Below are positions 4,699 through 5,131 of a stretch of 5,131 nucleotides of DNA, piece by piece (position 1 is the first letter of the stretch; every line of letters starts with the position of its first letter). The DNA lies in contig CAJVYJ010000152.1 of the NCBI GenBank assembly GCA_913009475.1, positions 1 through 5,131 on the forward strand, given 5' to 3'. Below the pieces are notes generated by a model. The model saw only the letters and a program-made list of their open reading frames with translations, did no database searches and was not told where the DNA came from. Source of the DNA: an uncultured Actinomycetes bacterium (GTDB lineage: Bacteria > Actinomycetota > Aquicultoria > CAJVYJ01). A program made the translations under genes and the position numbers.

Positions 4699-5131
4699 TT
4701 ATTCTTTAAAAAAACGTTTTTTTGCCAACTGATAAACCGTTTCGATTTCAGTCGCTAATTCACCGTCTCCGCCTACGGTTATCGGTTGATTATCGCAATA
4801 AACAACCTCTACACCCAACTCTCGACCCATAGTTGCCGTTACCTCTACCGAGGCCGCCTTAAGCTCCGTCAACAATAGACTAAACTCACCCGCGCGCGCC
4901 GCTATTTCCCGGCGTAATCTCTTACGATCCGACAAATGGTGAGAGATACCCGTCACCTGACATTCAAACTGTTCCTCAAGATATCTTTTTAGTTTTTTTC
5001 CTATCCACTTAGGAGCAGTCGTCGTATAAAACACTTTGGCCCCGCTTATTTTTTTAAGCGGACGCGGCCTAAAAATTGTTTTAACAGCTCGAAGATTATG
5101 GTTGACTTTCTTTATTTCTCGGATAATCTTA
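4699..5131 (-). CDS. cpgS: Cyclic 2,3-diphosphoglycerate synthetase, C-terminal part (5' end beyond window)
   Basis: This enzyme closes an intramolecular phosphoanhydride in 2,3-bisphosphoglycerate at the cost of ATP, giving cyclic 2,3-diphosphoglycerate (EC 6.5.1.9), in the cytoplasm. The visible part is about 143 residues; the family is roughly 450-460 residues, so about two thirds lie beyond the right edge. Reading leftward from the edge there is no stop until the TAA at 4699-4701. Family-like blocks, compared from memory, are FRPRPLKKISGAKVFYTTTAP (about 5011-5073), GISHHLSDRKRLRREI, LLLTELKAASVEV and VVYCDNQPITVGGD. A GTG at 5032-5034 could be taken as a start for a 111-residue protein, but the conserved sequence runs straight through it (the V of AKVFY) and no Shine-Dalgarno sequence precedes it. 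The stop lies 15 bases before pgk2, whose product makes this enzyme's substrate, which supports the call. The ATP-binding domain cannot be inspected here. Confidence 0.85.
   Translation of the reverse strand, partial: KIIREIKKVNHNLRAVKTIFRPRPLKKISGAKVFYTTTAPKWIGKKLKRYLEEQFECQVTGISHHLSDRKRLRREIAARAGEFSLLLTELKAASVEVTATMGRELGVEVVYCDNQPITVGGDGELATEIETVYQLAKKRFFKE

Noticed and set aside
4699..5034. A stand-alone 111-residue gene starting at GTG 5032-5034
   Set aside because: The reading frame stays open to the right edge and encodes contiguous family sequence; no ribosome binding site precedes the GTG.
5038..5069. Inverted repeat (GGCC, CCGCTTA / TAAGCGG, GGCC) as a terminator or promoter element before the 111-residue frame
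   Set aside because: It lies inside the coding frame of cpgS, and the encoded residues fit the family, so the complementarity is probably incidental. The run of seven A/T does not break the frame.

Overview
The window is a bacterial chromosome segment with one run of six genes, all on the minus strand, followed downstream by about 490 bases without a convincing gene. In transcription order (right to left) the genes are: the C-terminal part of cyclic 2,3-diphosphoglycerate synthetase (cpgS, cut by the right edge), 2-phosphoglycerate kinase (pgk2), a small transaldolase (talC/fsa family), transcription termination factor rho, ribosomal protein bL31 (rpmE) and flavin-dependent thymidylate synthase (thyX). 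Rho, bL31 and ThyX mark the host as a bacterium. The talC-rho-rpmE order is familiar from Bacillota and deep-branching Actinomycetota; with the moderate GC content this suggests an anaerobic or thermophile-related lineage of one of these groups. That placement is inference, not something the sequence proves.

The first four genes are packed tightly, with gaps of 15, 10 and 14 bases, and the pgk2 stop codon overlaps the talC ribosome binding site. They look like one transcription unit. Gaps of 95 and 57 bases precede rpmE and thyX, so a separate promoter before rpmE is possible but not demonstrable here. No promoter for the whole operon is inside the window.

The most interesting content is the pair cpgS-pgk2. 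The two enzymes catalyse consecutive steps, 2-phosphoglycerate to 2,3-bisphosphoglycerate to cyclic 2,3-diphosphoglycerate (cDPG). cDPG is known chiefly as a solute, thermoprotectant and phosphate store of methanogenic archaea. Here the pathway is embedded in a bacterial operon beside a sugar-phosphate enzyme and housekeeping genes. The cpgS frame has no stop up to the right edge, so the apparent GTG start near position 5034 is an internal valine codon.

The left 490 bases hold a GC-rich hairpin on the thyX stop codon, two perfect 10-bp complementary pairs in interlocked (pseudoknot-type) order, a possible three-way-junction RNA element around 216-308 with two 7-nt hairpin loops, and copies of the widespread GTCATTCTGAG-type intergenic repeat. 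None of these matches a known RNA family that I recognise.
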